Positions 24,179-33,291 of a stretch of DNA of 64,000 nt are shown piece by piece. The notes beneath the pieces were generated by a model. That model was not told where the DNA came from. It worked only from the letters and a program-made list of their open reading frames with translations, and ran no database searches. Position numbers and translations under genes: made by a program. Source of the stretch: Maricaulis sp047308265 (GTDB lineage Bacteria; Pseudomonadota; Alphaproteobacteria; Caulobacterales; Maricaulaceae); NCBI RefSeq assembly GCF_047308265.1, contig NZ_JBKQWY010000010.1, positions 179,719-243,718 on the forward strand, read 5' to 3'. Within the stretch, counting starts at the first letter, position 1. Each line of letters starts with the position of its first letter.

Positions 24179-26262
24179 TGGTGGATCTCATCCGCATGAC
24201 CTACGGGTCTTCCGGCGCGGCCGCGTCGAACGCGCTGGGCATGCGCCCGATGCAAGCCCGTGTTTACGAGGCGCGCGCGGCCCAGTTCATCCTGCTCAAG
24301 GCCCCCCCGGCCGCCGGCAAGTCGCGGGCGCTGATGTTCGTGGCCCTGGACAAGCTGGAGAACCAGGGCGTCAAGAAAGCCATCGTCGCCGTACCGGAGA
24401 CCTCGATCGGCGGATCTTTCAAGACGACAGATCTCACTTCCTACGGCTTCTTTGCGGACTGGGAGGTCGAGCCGCGCTGGAATCTGTGCCTGTCCGGTGA
24501 GGATGACGCCAAGGCGAATGCCCAGAAGGTGAAGACCTTCGAAGCCTTCATGGATTCGGACGCCAAGGTTCTGGTCTGTACCCACGCCACCTTCCGCTTT
24601 GCCTTCGAGGCCATCGTCAACGAGCGCGGCGTCGAGGCTTTTGACGATTGTCTGATCGCGATCGACGAGTTCCACCATGTGGCCGCCAGCGATGACAACC
24701 GCCTGGGCGAGATCCTGCGTCGCCTGCTGGATCGGGAGCGCGCCCACGTCATGGCGATGACCGGCTCCTATTTTCGCGGCGACAGCGTGCCGGTGCTTCG
24801 CCCCGAGGACGAGGCCAAGTTCCGCTCGATCACCTATTCCTATTACGAGCAGCTCGAGGGCTATAAACACCTCAAGTCGCTTGGCATTTCCTACGCCTTT
24901 TATCGCGGTCGCTATCTTTCCGCGATCATGGACGTGCTCGACACCGACAAGAAGACCATCATCCATATCCCACATCGAGGCTCGGCCGAAGCCTATGACG
25001 AGAAGAGCAATGAGGTCGGTGCCATCATGAGCGCGATCGGCGAACATGTCGGCCAGGAACCGGACACCGGCTTTGATCTCGTGCGCCGCCGCTCCGACGG
25101 CAAGACCCTCAAGATCGCGGACCTGGTGGATGACGGCCCCGGCCGCGACGGTGTGAAAGCCGCCCTGCAGAAGGAACACCTTGGCGCGGACGGCAAGCGC
25201 GATGACGAGGCGGATCGGGCCAAGGTCGACATCATCATCGCCCTGGGTATGGCCAAGGAAGGTTTCGACTGGGTGTGGTGCGAACATGCGCTGACCATCG
25301 GGTATCGCAACAGCCTGACCGAGATCGTGCAGATTATCGGCCGGGCCACGCGCGATGCCAGCGGCAAGGGCCACGCCCAGTTCACTAACCTCGTTGCGGA
25401 ACCGGGTGTCGAGACGACGGTTGTGGCCGATGCGGTCAATGACATGCTCAAGGCCATTTCCGGCGCGCTCCTGATGGAGCAGGTCCTGGCCCCCAATTTC
25501 AAATTCTATCGCCGCGAGGATGGTGATATCCGCGAGAAGGTGTTCACCGACGAAGACGGTCGGGTGAATATCGGCATTGGCGGACTGCTCGAGCCGCCGA
25601 CAGCACGCGCCCGCGCGATCGTCGAGAACGACATGCAGGACCTGGTCGCCAAGGCGTGTCAGGCGATGGATCGCCGCGTCATTGCCGATGACGTCCACCC
25701 GGAGGTCGCAACCCAGATGGTGCTGACCGACATCGTCGAGACCTCCTACGAGGGTTTGACGCCGGACGAGACCGAGGCCGTGCGCCAGGACCTGGCCGCC
25801 CGCATGAACCTGATCGGCATGGCCAAACGCGAGGCGCAGGACGCCAGCGACGGCCTGAACGTGAAGGAGACGGGCTCGACCTATAACCATGACGATCCCG
25901 ATGGCGAGGAGGGTCCGAACCTGTCGCTGATGAATATGGTCAAGCGCTTCATCAATGTGCAGGACCTCGATATCGAGCTGATCGATTCCGTGAACCCGTT
26001 CCGCGAAGGCTTCAATGTTGCCTCCCGCGCACTCGACACGCCGCTGCTCAAGACCATCCAGAACGCGATGGTCGCCCAGCGGATCCAGATGACGGAATCC
26101 GAAGCCCTCGTCCTGTGGCCGCGCATCAAGCGCTTTCGGGCCCAGGAGGGCCGTGAGCCCAATCCTCATGCCGAAGACCCGCTGGAAAAGCGTCTGGCCG
26201 AAGCCCACGCCTATATCCGCAACAAGAAGGCCGAGCGGGCCCGCGCGGATGCGCCGGCATGA
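24178..26262 (+). CDS. SF2 DEAD/DEAH-type helicase of the methyltransferase operon
   Basis: A 694-residue protein. Walker A variant APPAAGKS (42-49, Lys48), motif II DEFH (163-166), motif III MTGSYF, and motif VI QIIGRATRD (from 385), as in superfamily 2 DNA translocases. The C-terminal ~230 residues are helical and unassigned. AAGGAGA precedes the start, which overlaps the methyltransferase stop by one base. It likely moves along DNA or unwinds it for the GIY-YIG nuclease encoded next (inference). I recognise no named defence-system helicase, and it has no DUF1998, so it is not DISARM DrmA/B. Confidence 0.85.
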   Translation: MVDLIRMTYGSSGAAASNALGMRPMQARVYEARAAQFILLKAPPAAGKSRALMFVALDKLENQGVKKAIVAVPETSIGGSFKTTDLTSYGFFADWEVEPRWNLCLSGEDDAKANAQKVKTFEAFMDSDAKVLVCTHATFRFAFEAIVNERGVEAFDDCLIAIDEFHHVAASDDNRLGEILRRLLDRERAHVMAMTGSYFRGDSVPVLRPEDEAKFRSITYSYYEQLEGYKHLKSLGISYAFYRGRYLSAIMDVLDTDKKTIIHIPHRGSAEAYDEKSNEVGAIMSAIGEHVGQEPDTGFDLVRRRSDGKTLKIADLVDDGPGRDGVKAALQKEHLGADGKRDDEADRAKVDIIIALGMAKEGFDWVWCEHALTIGYRNSLTEIVQIIGRATRDASGKGHAQFTNLVAEPGVETTVVADAVNDMLKAISGALLMEQVLAPNFKFYRREDGDIREKVFTDEDGRVNIGIGGLLEPPTARARAIVENDMQDLVAKACQAMDRRVIADDVHPEVATQMVLTDIVETSYEGLTPDETEAVRQDLAARMNLIGMAKREAQDASDGLNVKETGSTYNHDDPDGEEGPNLSLMNMVKRFINVQDLDIELIDSVNPFREGFNVASRALDTPLLKTIQNAMVAQRIQMTESEALVLWPRIKRFRAQEGREPNPHAEDPLEKRLAEAHAYIRNKKAERARADAPA

Positions 26263-26273
26263 GGGGCGCGTAG

Positions 26274-27539
26274 ATGAGCCGCTATCGTTCGCTCGATGAG
26301 ATCTTTGATGAAGAAGACGAGTTCGGCCTGCTCGAAATCCGCCAGCGCGCCTCTGCGAGCTCGACCCCGGACAACCGCAATGCCGAGATCGTGGCCCAGG
26401 TAAACGTCTTCTGGGAGCGCCATGGTCGATTGCCCGACGACAACAGCCTCGACTTGGAGGAGATGAAACTGGGCACGATCTGGCGATCCATTCGGACCAG
26501 TCCGTCAGCAGCCATGGCGGCGGCCGACCGCAACGGGCTTCTGGGCGGAGACAAGGCGTCCGCGCCAGACCGGTCGGTATCCGCCCCGGCCAAACCTGAG
26601 CCGTCTTGGCGCGACGAACCGGGCGAGGATGACGTCCCGGCCAGTCTCGATGACATTTTCGACGACGATGATGAGGAGGTCTCCGAGGCGGTGACCACCC
26701 TGCGGCACGTCACGCCGTCCGCCGAACGGGAAAAGCCATCCCACCGCGCCGATATGTTTCCCTGTCCTGACTTCGGTCAATTCGAGCAGGGTTTCGCGGA
26801 CATGCAGGCCAGGCTGGAAAGTGGCGAGCGCATGGTCAGCCCGATCCAGGACGGCCAGGAACTGCGAGTCCATGAGGGCGATTATCTCATCCATCGAGGT
26901 CTTCTCGCCTACATCGCTGAGAAGACGGAATTGTCCCGTCGGGGCGGCAAGCCCGACCACCGGCTGCGCATCATCTTCTCCAACGGTATGGAGAACGACC
27001 CCCTCGTTTCCTCGCTCAGGAAGGCGCTGGCGACCGACAGGACCGCTCGATATGTGCACCGCCCCGGAATGGGCCCGCTGGACCCTGAATGGCAGGAAGA
27101 CGCGCTTGAGCTGACTGGGACCATCTATGTGGCCCGCAGCAAGTCCACGCGACCGGAGATCGCTGAGGTTCGCAACATCCTCCACAAGATTGGCGTCACC
27201 TCCCAGGACGTCAGACGCCGCGTGGCCGATGCCCGCAATGACGCGACCTTTCTGCTGGCCGATGTCGACATCGTCGCGACCTATGAGCTCAAGAATCTGA
27301 GCCGCACAAAGATTGAATCCCTGCTGCACCGCTTCTTCGACGTGGCGCGTCCATCAAGCCTCGTCATCATGGACCGGTTTGGAAAGCGCGTGCATCCGCG
27401 AGAGTGGTTCTACGTCCTGCCCGAACACGTGGCGGAGGCGGTCAAACTGATCGCAAACGGGACGCTGCATGAATATCGGTATGATCCGGCGGAGCAGCGG
27501 ATTGTGCGGGGCGAGGAAAAAACATGGGAAAGCTCATGA
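26274..27539 (+). CDS. GIY-YIG nuclease (T5orf172/MUG113 type)
   Basis: A 421-residue protein. The N-terminal ~170 residues are acidic and low-complexity (DEIFDEEDEFG, DDIFDDDDEEVSEA), with a repeated LD(E/D)IFD motif that may be a docking element. The C-terminal nuclease domain is T5orf172-like: GTIYVARS (282-289) is the GIY strand, KIGVTSQDVRRRV the second motif with Arg, and ELKNLSRTKIESLLHRFF carries the catalytic Glu348. It is expected to nick or cut DNA. It starts 12 bp after the helicase, in the same operon, and overlaps the next gene. Together with the methyltransferase and helicase it could form a three-part restriction system. Confidence 0.82.
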   Translation: MSRYRSLDEIFDEEDEFGLLEIRQRASASSTPDNRNAEIVAQVNVFWERHGRLPDDNSLDLEEMKLGTIWRSIRTSPSAAMAAADRNGLLGGDKASAPDRSVSAPAKPEPSWRDEPGEDDVPASLDDIFDDDDEEVSEAVTTLRHVTPSAEREKPSHRADMFPCPDFGQFEQGFADMQARLESGERMVSPIQDGQELRVHEGDYLIHRGLLAYIAEKTELSRRGGKPDHRLRIIFSNGMENDPLVSSLRKALATDRTARYVHRPGMGPLDPEWQEDALELTGTIYVARSKSTRPEIAEVRNILHKIGVTSQDVRRRVADARNDATFLLADVDIVATYELKNLSRTKIESLLHRFFDVARPSSLVIMDRFGKRVHPREWFYVLPEHVAEAVKLIANGTLHEYRYDPAEQRIVRGEEKTWESS

Positions 27540-28231
27540 GCAATACCTCACCGTTCAGTGCCGATTTGATCCGCGCGATAAACCAGTGGCAGCGGGGTAT
27601 GGAGGACAAGGCCAAGAAGCTCTGTAAACTGATCTCGGCGAGCTCGGATCTCCCCGACGCGTTCAAGCGAGTTGACCAGCCAGTCTATCGCCAAGTGCGT
27701 CTCTACGCGGGTTTGTCCCAGGAATTCATTTTGGATGAAATTCAACAAGACGGATCCGCTTGGACTCTATCCCGCGACGTCGCAAAGACATTTCGTCAAA
27801 GCCCGAATGATCGTGAAAAGATCATGTTTCTGCTCGAGAAGGATCCGAGCGATTGCGAGGTGATCCTGAATCTGGCTGCTGTGTATGCGGACCCATATTT
27901 CATGAAGGAAGTGAAGCGACTCGAGGCTGCGGAGAGTGTCGAATTCAAAGGCATTCGTGATTGGAAAGGCTCACAGCGCGAGGTGGTGCTGCGTCCAACG
28001 ACCATTTCGTACGACGAGATAGTGGCATTCGGAGCGTTCCGCTGTTTGAGCGATGTTATCCCGCCTATCGGTCCGCGAGATCCATCGGCACCGAGCGACA
28101 ATGAAATCATGAAAGACTTGATTGGCGTTAATGAGAATGAACACTTCTGGACGGATGTTCGGAATGCAAAGGGAGTAGTCTCGCACGTTCTAGAGAATGT
28201 TCGCGGCGCGCTAGCCAGTACCGATGAGTGA
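27524..28231 (+). CDS. Unknown protein in the defence operon
   Basis: A protein of up to 235 residues with no family I recognise and no signal peptide or membrane segment. It is largely helical in the first 150 residues. Two starts are possible: 27524 (GAGGAAA upstream) or 27536, where ATGA overlaps the GIY-YIG stop. The coding region is visibly AT-richer than its neighbours toward the end. Its fixed position between nuclease genes suggests an accessory or specificity role, but nothing in the sequence proves it. 144 bp without a gene follow. Confidence 0.6.
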   Translation: MGKLMSNTSPFSADLIRAINQWQRGMEDKAKKLCKLISASSDLPDAFKRVDQPVYRQVRLYAGLSQEFILDEIQQDGSAWTLSRDVAKTFRQSPNDREKIMFLLEKDPSDCEVILNLAAVYADPYFMKEVKRLEAAESVEFKGIRDWKGSQREVVLRPTTISYDEIVAFGAFRCLSDVIPPIGPRDPSAPSDNEIMKDLIGVNENEHFWTDVRNAKGVVSHVLENVRGALASTDE

Positions 28232-28375
28232 TTGTCGCTTTGTGCGGCTCCCGAGCCGGGCGGCAGGCGCCGGTCGTACTCAAGAATCTTCGATGTTCAC
28301 GCTCGATAGTGACAGATTTTGTCGCCCCACGGTTGCAGAGTATGTTACACGGTAAACGTGCGCATCGAGGGGCAG

Positions 28376-31300
28376 ATGAAAAAGACCAACGGAAACCTGA
28401 ACTTCTACGCGTCAGACCTGATGCGGTTTCAGGGGTGCCAACATGCGACTGCGCTGGATCTGCGTTATCTGGAACAAGGTGACATCACTCCGGCTGCGGA
28501 CGATGACGAGAAGCGTCTCGTTCAGGACCAGGGCCACGCCCACGAGACGTCATTCACCGAGCGACTGCGGGCTGAAGGACTGGACGTGGTCGAGCTCGAG
28601 CGCAAATTTGCGTCGCCGGAACTGGAACATGAGGCCACGCTTGAGGCCCTGCGATCAGGCCGAGAGGTCGTGGCTCAGGCCGCTCTTGGCGCTGAAGGGC
28701 GCTGGGGTGGATATGCGGATTTCCTGTACCGGGTCGAGCGTCCGTCAGAGCTGGGCGCCTTCAGCTACGAGGTCGCCGATACCAAGCTGAGCCGCTCGCC
28801 CAAACCCGGCCAGATCCTGCAGCTGTGCCTCTACTCCGACTTGCTGACCGACATCCAGGGTGTCGCGCCTGAACGTGCCCACCTCAAGCTGGGATCGGGT
28901 GAACGATATACCGTGCGCCTGGATGATGTCCGGGCCTATGCGCGTCTGGCCAGAGAGCGCTTCGAGGCCTTCGTGAGCACACGGCCCCAGACCCGGCCAG
29001 AGCCGGTGCCGGCCTGCAATCTCTGTCGCTGGCGCGAACTCTGCCGGAATGAATGGGAGGCGGCAAACAGTCTGGTCCTGCTGCCGGGCGTTCTGACCAG
29101 CCAGCGCCGAAAGCTCGAGGCCGCTGGCATCACAACCATCAGCGAGCTTGCGGGCGTGCAGGAACGCATACCCAAGCTCGCACCGCGAACCCAGGACAAG
29201 CTGGTGTCACATGCACGCCTCCAGCGAGCCCGTCGCGCGGGCGGGCCTCCGGCCTTCGAACGGCTGCCGCTTGAGCCGGGCCGCGGGTTCAACCGCCTGC
29301 CCCGTCCGGATGAAGGCGACATGTTCTACGACATTGAGGGCGATCCCTATTTCGAGGGTGGCCTCGAATACCTGCACGGCGTCTGGTTCCGTGAGGGCGG
29401 CACGTGGCAATTCCGGGACTTCTGGGCCCATGATCGGGAAGCCGAAGGCCGGTCCCTGGACGCGTTGATGAAATTCTTCCGCGACAGGCTGGCCGCTTAC
29501 CCCGGCGCCCACATCTATCACTACGCCCCATATGAGATCACCGCCCTGCGCAAGCTGACCAAGGTACACCGGAGCCATGAGGTGCTGCTCGACCAGTTCC
29601 AGCGCGACAAGGTCTTCGTTGATCTCTACGGCGTGGTGACCGGCTCGATACGCGTGTCCGAGGGCGGGTACTCGATCAAGGACCTGGAAGCCTTCTACAT
29701 GGAGAAACGCGAAGGCGAGGTGGCGACAGCTGGCGCAAGCGTGGTGGCCTACGAAAAGTGGCGAGAGACCGGCGATGACGCCATTCTTCAGGAGATACGG
29801 GACTACAACGAAGTCGACTGTATCTCGACCCAGCTGCTGCGTGACTGGCTGATCGACGAGGCGCGCCCTGCGGACCTTTCCTGGCCCGACTTGTTGGACG
29901 GGGACGGGCATGAAGGCCCCGACTTAGAACGTGTTGCAGAGGAGGAAGCCGAGGATGTGGCGAATGCGGCCAGACTGGCTCCGCTCCGAGACATTGTCGG
30001 TGATGAAGCAGCACAACTCGTCATCGACCTCAATGCCTTTCACCGACGTGAGAAGAAGCCGGCCTATTGGGCGATATTCGACCGCTTGGCCAAGGACAGT
30101 GAAGATCTGGTCGATGATCTCGACTGCCTTGCCGAACTTGAGGCGATTGGAGAGGCAGAGCGCGGGAATCGAGGGGTTCACCGGCAGCGCTACCGCTTTC
30201 CAGCTCAGGACACAAAGATCGCGGAAGGCAAGAAAGCAAGTCTGAAGCCGACAGAAATGCCTATCACCGTTTCGGTTCTCGAACTCGATCATGACCGGGG
30301 CGAAGTGTTCATTCAGTTCCCGGGAAAGGCCGGGCCACCGCCGGCGGAGATCGATCTCCTGCCGCCGGGTCCGATCAGGGACAAGATCCTGGTAGAGGGG
30401 GTTGCGTCCGCCAGCGACCTCTTGCTTGCTGAAGACACCAGCATCAACGCATTCAAACGCTTCATGACGCGGCAGAAGCCGTGCTTTCAGGATGAACGAG
30501 AGAAAATTCTCTCAGGAATCGGCTACCTGCCTGAGCAGATCGCTGAGGCGATCCAGCAGCTTGATCGCTCGACGCTGGCTATTCAGGGGCCTCCCGGAAC
30601 CGGCAAGACCTATGTCAGCGCGTTGGCTATTTCCCGCCTGGTGGCGAGTGGCAAGCGGATCGCGATCTCGTCGAATTCGCACAAGGCCATCGAGAACCTG
30701 CTGCTGGCGACAGCCCGGCGCATGGATGATGCAGCCGTTACAGGACAGATTGTGCAGAAAGTCCGCGATGGCGATGTCGAGCTCGCACATGATCGCATTC
30801 TGACAGTCACTGACAATGAGGACCCCGAGATTGATGCGGCCGCCATTGTCGGGGGCACGGCATGGCATTTTGCACGTTACGACGAGAACGCGTTCGACTA
30901 TCTCTTCATCGATGAGGCCGGGCAGGTTTCTGTCGCCAATCTGATGGCAATGAGCCGTTGTGCCGAGAACATCGTGCTGGTGGGAGATCCCATGCAGCTG
31001 CCGCAACCGGTCCAGGGGTCACATCCCGGCCAGAGCGGCATGTCCTGTCTTGAATATCTTCTGGGCGAGCATCGCACGGTGCCGAATGACCGGGGTGTTT
31101 TTCTGCCTACCAGTCGTCGCATGCATGATGGCGTCTGTGCCTTCATTTCCAAGACGGTTTATGAAAGCCGGCTGGGAAATGACGCCGGCGCCTCCAAGCA
31201 GCGCCTTCATGACGCAGCCGGAAAACTCCGGCTAGGGGCGCATTTCGTCCCGGTCGAGCACACCGGAAATGCCCAGGTGTCGGAGGAGGAAGTCTCTGCA

Positions 31301-31726
31301 ATCATTGGACAGATTGAACAGCTTGTTGGTGGAAGCTTTGTCGACCGGGACGGCGAGGAACGCACGCTCACGCACGCCGACATACTGGTGGTTGCCCCGT
31401 ATAACGCGCAGGTCAATGCTCTGCGCCTCGCTCTTCCATCGGCAGTGCGGGTTGGCACGGTCGACAAGTTTCAGGGCCAGGAGGCACCGATTTGCCTTGT
31501 TTCCATGACAACTTCCAGCGCATCTGAATTGCCGCGCAATCTGGAGTTCCTGTTTTCATTGAACCGAATTAACGTGGCGGTCTCGCGCGCCAAGGCTCTG
31601 GCCCTGGTCTTCGCCAGCCCGAGGCTGCTGGAAGTGCCTTGCGCAAGCGTAGAGCAGATGAAGCTGGTCAATACGTTGTGCGAGCTTCGTCTTTCCGGTG
31701 ATTGGCAAAAAGGGGTGTCCCGATGA
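28376..31726 (+). CDS. TM0106-type RecB-like nuclease fused to DNA2-like SF1 helicase
   Basis: A 1,116-residue protein. The N-terminal RecB/Cas4-like nuclease has core EVADTK (Asp135, Lys137), a QLCLY motif, and four Cys positioned as in the Fe-S cluster of Cas4/AddB (Cys21, then C214-x2-C217-x5-C223). A RNase H-like exonuclease segment follows (MFYDIEGDPYF, IYHYAPYEITALRKL, DYNEVDCISTQLL). The C-terminal SF1 helicase has Walker A GPPGTGKT (738-745), motif II DEAGQ (846-850), VGDPMQLPQP and a late VSRAK motif. It probably resects or degrades DNA. The ATG at 28376 has GAGGGGC upstream. Its stop overlaps the DUF6946 start (ATGA). Confidence 0.88.
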   Translation: MKKTNGNLNFYASDLMRFQGCQHATALDLRYLEQGDITPAADDDEKRLVQDQGHAHETSFTERLRAEGLDVVELERKFASPELEHEATLEALRSGREVVAQAALGAEGRWGGYADFLYRVERPSELGAFSYEVADTKLSRSPKPGQILQLCLYSDLLTDIQGVAPERAHLKLGSGERYTVRLDDVRAYARLARERFEAFVSTRPQTRPEPVPACNLCRWRELCRNEWEAANSLVLLPGVLTSQRRKLEAAGITTISELAGVQERIPKLAPRTQDKLVSHARLQRARRAGGPPAFERLPLEPGRGFNRLPRPDEGDMFYDIEGDPYFEGGLEYLHGVWFREGGTWQFRDFWAHDREAEGRSLDALMKFFRDRLAAYPGAHIYHYAPYEITALRKLTKVHRSHEVLLDQFQRDKVFVDLYGVVTGSIRVSEGGYSIKDLEAFYMEKREGEVATAGASVVAYEKWRETGDDAILQEIRDYNEVDCISTQLLRDWLIDEARPADLSWPDLLDGDGHEGPDLERVAEEEAEDVANAARLAPLRDIVGDEAAQLVIDLNAFHRREKKPAYWAIFDRLAKDSEDLVDDLDCLAELEAIGEAERGNRGVHRQRYRFPAQDTKIAEGKKASLKPTEMPITVSVLELDHDRGEVFIQFPGKAGPPPAEIDLLPPGPIRDKILVEGVASASDLLLAEDTSINAFKRFMTRQKPCFQDEREKILSGIGYLPEQIAEAIQQLDRSTLAIQGPPGTGKTYVSALAISRLVASGKRIAISSNSHKAIENLLLATARRMDDAAVTGQIVQKVRDGDVELAHDRILTVTDNEDPEIDAAAIVGGTAWHFARYDENAFDYLFIDEAGQVSVANLMAMSRCAENIVLVGDPMQLPQPVQGSHPGQSGMSCLEYLLGEHRTVPNDRGVFLPTSRRMHDGVCAFISKTVYESRLGNDAGASKQRLHDAAGKLRLGAHFVPVEHTGNAQVSEEEVSAIIGQIEQLVGGSFVDRDGEERTLTHADILVVAPYNAQVNALRLALPSAVRVGTVDKFQGQEAPICLVSMTTSSASELPRNLEFLFSLNRINVAVSRAKALALVFASPRLLEVPCASVEQMKLVNTLCELRLSGDWQKGVSR

Positions 31727-32400
31727 AAAATTGCATCTATCGCCCGACGGCCGGAGCCGAGGACTGGAAGATGTTTCTCGCCAAACCTGATCTTCACTGG
31801 AAGAAAGGCTACTCGGCGCGGACCATGGCACACAGTTGGGAAGACGCCGGTGGCTGTCCACCGGAGATTTCCAGGTGTCTTGAACAGATGTTCGGGGTCG
31901 AACCAGAACCGCTGTTCGCTGTTCCGGAGCACCAGGTGGAACTCCCGGGAGGAAAAGCGGCGAGCCAGAACGATGCTTTTCTGCTTTGTGGTGTCGGAGA
32001 AGGGCTGGCCGCGGTCATGGTTGAGGGCAAAGTCGACGAGCCATTTGGCCCGACCCTCGGCGAATGGCTGGAGCGTGCAAGCCCCGGAAAGTTGACCCGG
32101 CTCGACGCCTTGCGAACGACGCTCGGGATAGAAGGCGAGCTTGATCCGGCGCTTCGATATCAGCTCTTCCACCGCACGGCTTCCGCGGTGATTGAAGCGC
32201 GCCGCTTCCGAGCGCAGCACGCGGTCTGTCTGGTGCACTCCTTCTCGCCTACGGCACGATGGCGTGACGACTTTGAACGCTTTGCCAGGCGCCTCGGATC
32301 AGAGCCGCTCGGATCGGGCTGGGCGCAGGTGCCGGGGGCGACGAATCCAACACTGCATCTCGCCTGGGTAGCCGGTGAAGCGCGCTATCTGGACGAATAA
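31723..32400 (+). CDS. DUF6946-like protein
   Basis: A 225-residue soluble protein resembling the DUF6946 family (YRPTAGAEDWKMFLAKPDLHWKKGYSA, SWEDAGG near the start). The central VMVEGKVDEPFG (Glu101, Lys103) resembles the ExK of PD-(D/E)XK nucleases, with an acidic residue shortly before, so a nuclease-like fold is possible (inference). It is translationally coupled to the RecB-like helicase gene and is the last gene before the insertion sequence. Function unknown. Confidence 0.7.
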   Translation: MKNCIYRPTAGAEDWKMFLAKPDLHWKKGYSARTMAHSWEDAGGCPPEISRCLEQMFGVEPEPLFAVPEHQVELPGGKAASQNDAFLLCGVGEGLAAVMVEGKVDEPFGPTLGEWLERASPGKLTRLDALRTTLGIEGELDPALRYQLFHRTASAVIEARRFRAQHAVCLVHSFSPTARWRDDFERFARRLGSEPLGSGWAQVPGATNPTLHLAWVAGEARYLDE

Positions 32401-32491
32401 GAACGAATTCGGGGAACACATGACTATCAAGATGGTGGTGTCAGAGGAACTTGACCTTGTGGCATGAGGGCCGGATTCGTAACCTGCTTCG

Positions 32492-33187
32492 ATGCGTAAC
32501 CCCTTCAAATATTTCAAGACCTCACCCGAGATTATCCGTCTTGCGGTGATGATGTATATCCGTTTCCCGCTGTCGCTTCGGAATGTCGAGGACCTGCTCC
32601 ACGAACGGGGTATCGATATCACGCACGAGACGGTGCGATTTTGGTGGAACCGGTTCGGGCCGTTATTCGCGAAATCAATCCGAAAGCGCCGCGTTGAAAA
32701 CCGTTTCTATTCGAATTGGGCGTGGCATCTGGACGAGGTTTTCGTGAAGATAAACGGCGAGCTCCATTATCTTTGGCGCGCCGTCGATCACGAAGGCGAA
32801 GTGCTTGAGGCGTATGTCACCAAGACGCGGAATCGCAAGGCTGCATTGAAGTTTCTGCGCAAGGCGATGAAGCGATATGGTCGGCCCGAGGTTGTCGTCA
32901 CCGACAAACTTCCGTCCTACAGGTCCGCGCTTCGCGAGCTTGGAAATTCGAGCCGCCAAGAGACGGGGAGGTGGCTCAACAACAGGGCCGAAAACTCACA
33001 TCAACCCTTGCGGCGGCGAGAAAAAACCATGACGCGGTTCAGGTCGATGCGAAGTCTTCAAAAGTTCGCCGCCGTCCAATCCTCTGTTCTCAACCACTTC
33101 AATCTCGAACGCCATTTCTACCGCCGTGAAGAATTCAAGGAAAACCGTACTCAAGCCCTGGCCGCATGGCGTCAACTCGCGGCCTGA
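32492..33187 (+). CDS. IS6-family transposase (DDE)
   Basis: A 231-residue DDE transposase. The helix-turn-helix region (SLRNVEDLLHERGIDITHETVRFW) precedes the catalytic core: Asp81 in WHLDEVF, Asp138 in VVTDKLPSY, and Glu167 in NNRAENSHQP with following RRRE. The length and motifs match IS26/IS240-like enzymes. It is complete and probably active. It spans nearly the whole element between the inverted repeats. Confidence 0.93.
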   Translation: MRNPFKYFKTSPEIIRLAVMMYIRFPLSLRNVEDLLHERGIDITHETVRFWWNRFGPLFAKSIRKRRVENRFYSNWAWHLDEVFVKINGELHYLWRAVDHEGEVLEAYVTKTRNRKAALKFLRKAMKRYGRPEVVVTDKLPSYRSALRELGNSSRQETGRWLNNRAENSHQPLRRREKTMTRFRSMRSLQKFAAVQSSVLNHFNLERHFYRREEFKENRTQALAAWRQLAA

Positions 33188-33201
33188 GTTAGGTTCGATC
33201 C

Positions 33202-33217
33202 CGGTCTTTCGAGACCG
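33202..33217 (+). terminator. UUCG-loop hairpin after the transposase
   Basis: CGGTCT and AGACCG pair around a TTCG tetraloop, 15 bp after the transposase stop and inside the element. GTTTTC follows. It is a likely terminator limiting read-through into the czc genes. Confidence 0.5.
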
Positions 33218-33291
33218 ATCCGTTTTCGTCTGACAGCACCGCCTGGAGGGCGGGGCTTTCAATCTAGGTGAGTTTAAACTAAGAACTCGGC

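Larger units (their letters stand above)
32434..33240 (+). mobile_element. IS6-family-like insertion sequence (807 bp)
   Basis: Terminal inverted repeats GGTGGTGTCAGA (32434-32445) and TCTGACAGCACC (33229-33240) match at 11 of 12 positions, and at 14 of 16 when extended. They enclose one intact transposase gene. The 8-bp flanks differ, so no target duplication is visible. The element lies exactly between the defence operon and the Czc-like cluster. Confidence 0.8.

Noticed and set aside
24121..26208. Long minus-strand reading frame (695 aa) opposite the helicase gene
   Set aside because: It mirrors the helicase codons. The helicase has clear motifs and coupled starts; the opposite frame has none.
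21473..28231. DISARM or BREX system
   Set aside because: No DUF1998, PLD, PglZ, BrxC or PglX-type set is visible. Only a methyltransferase-helicase resemblance remains.
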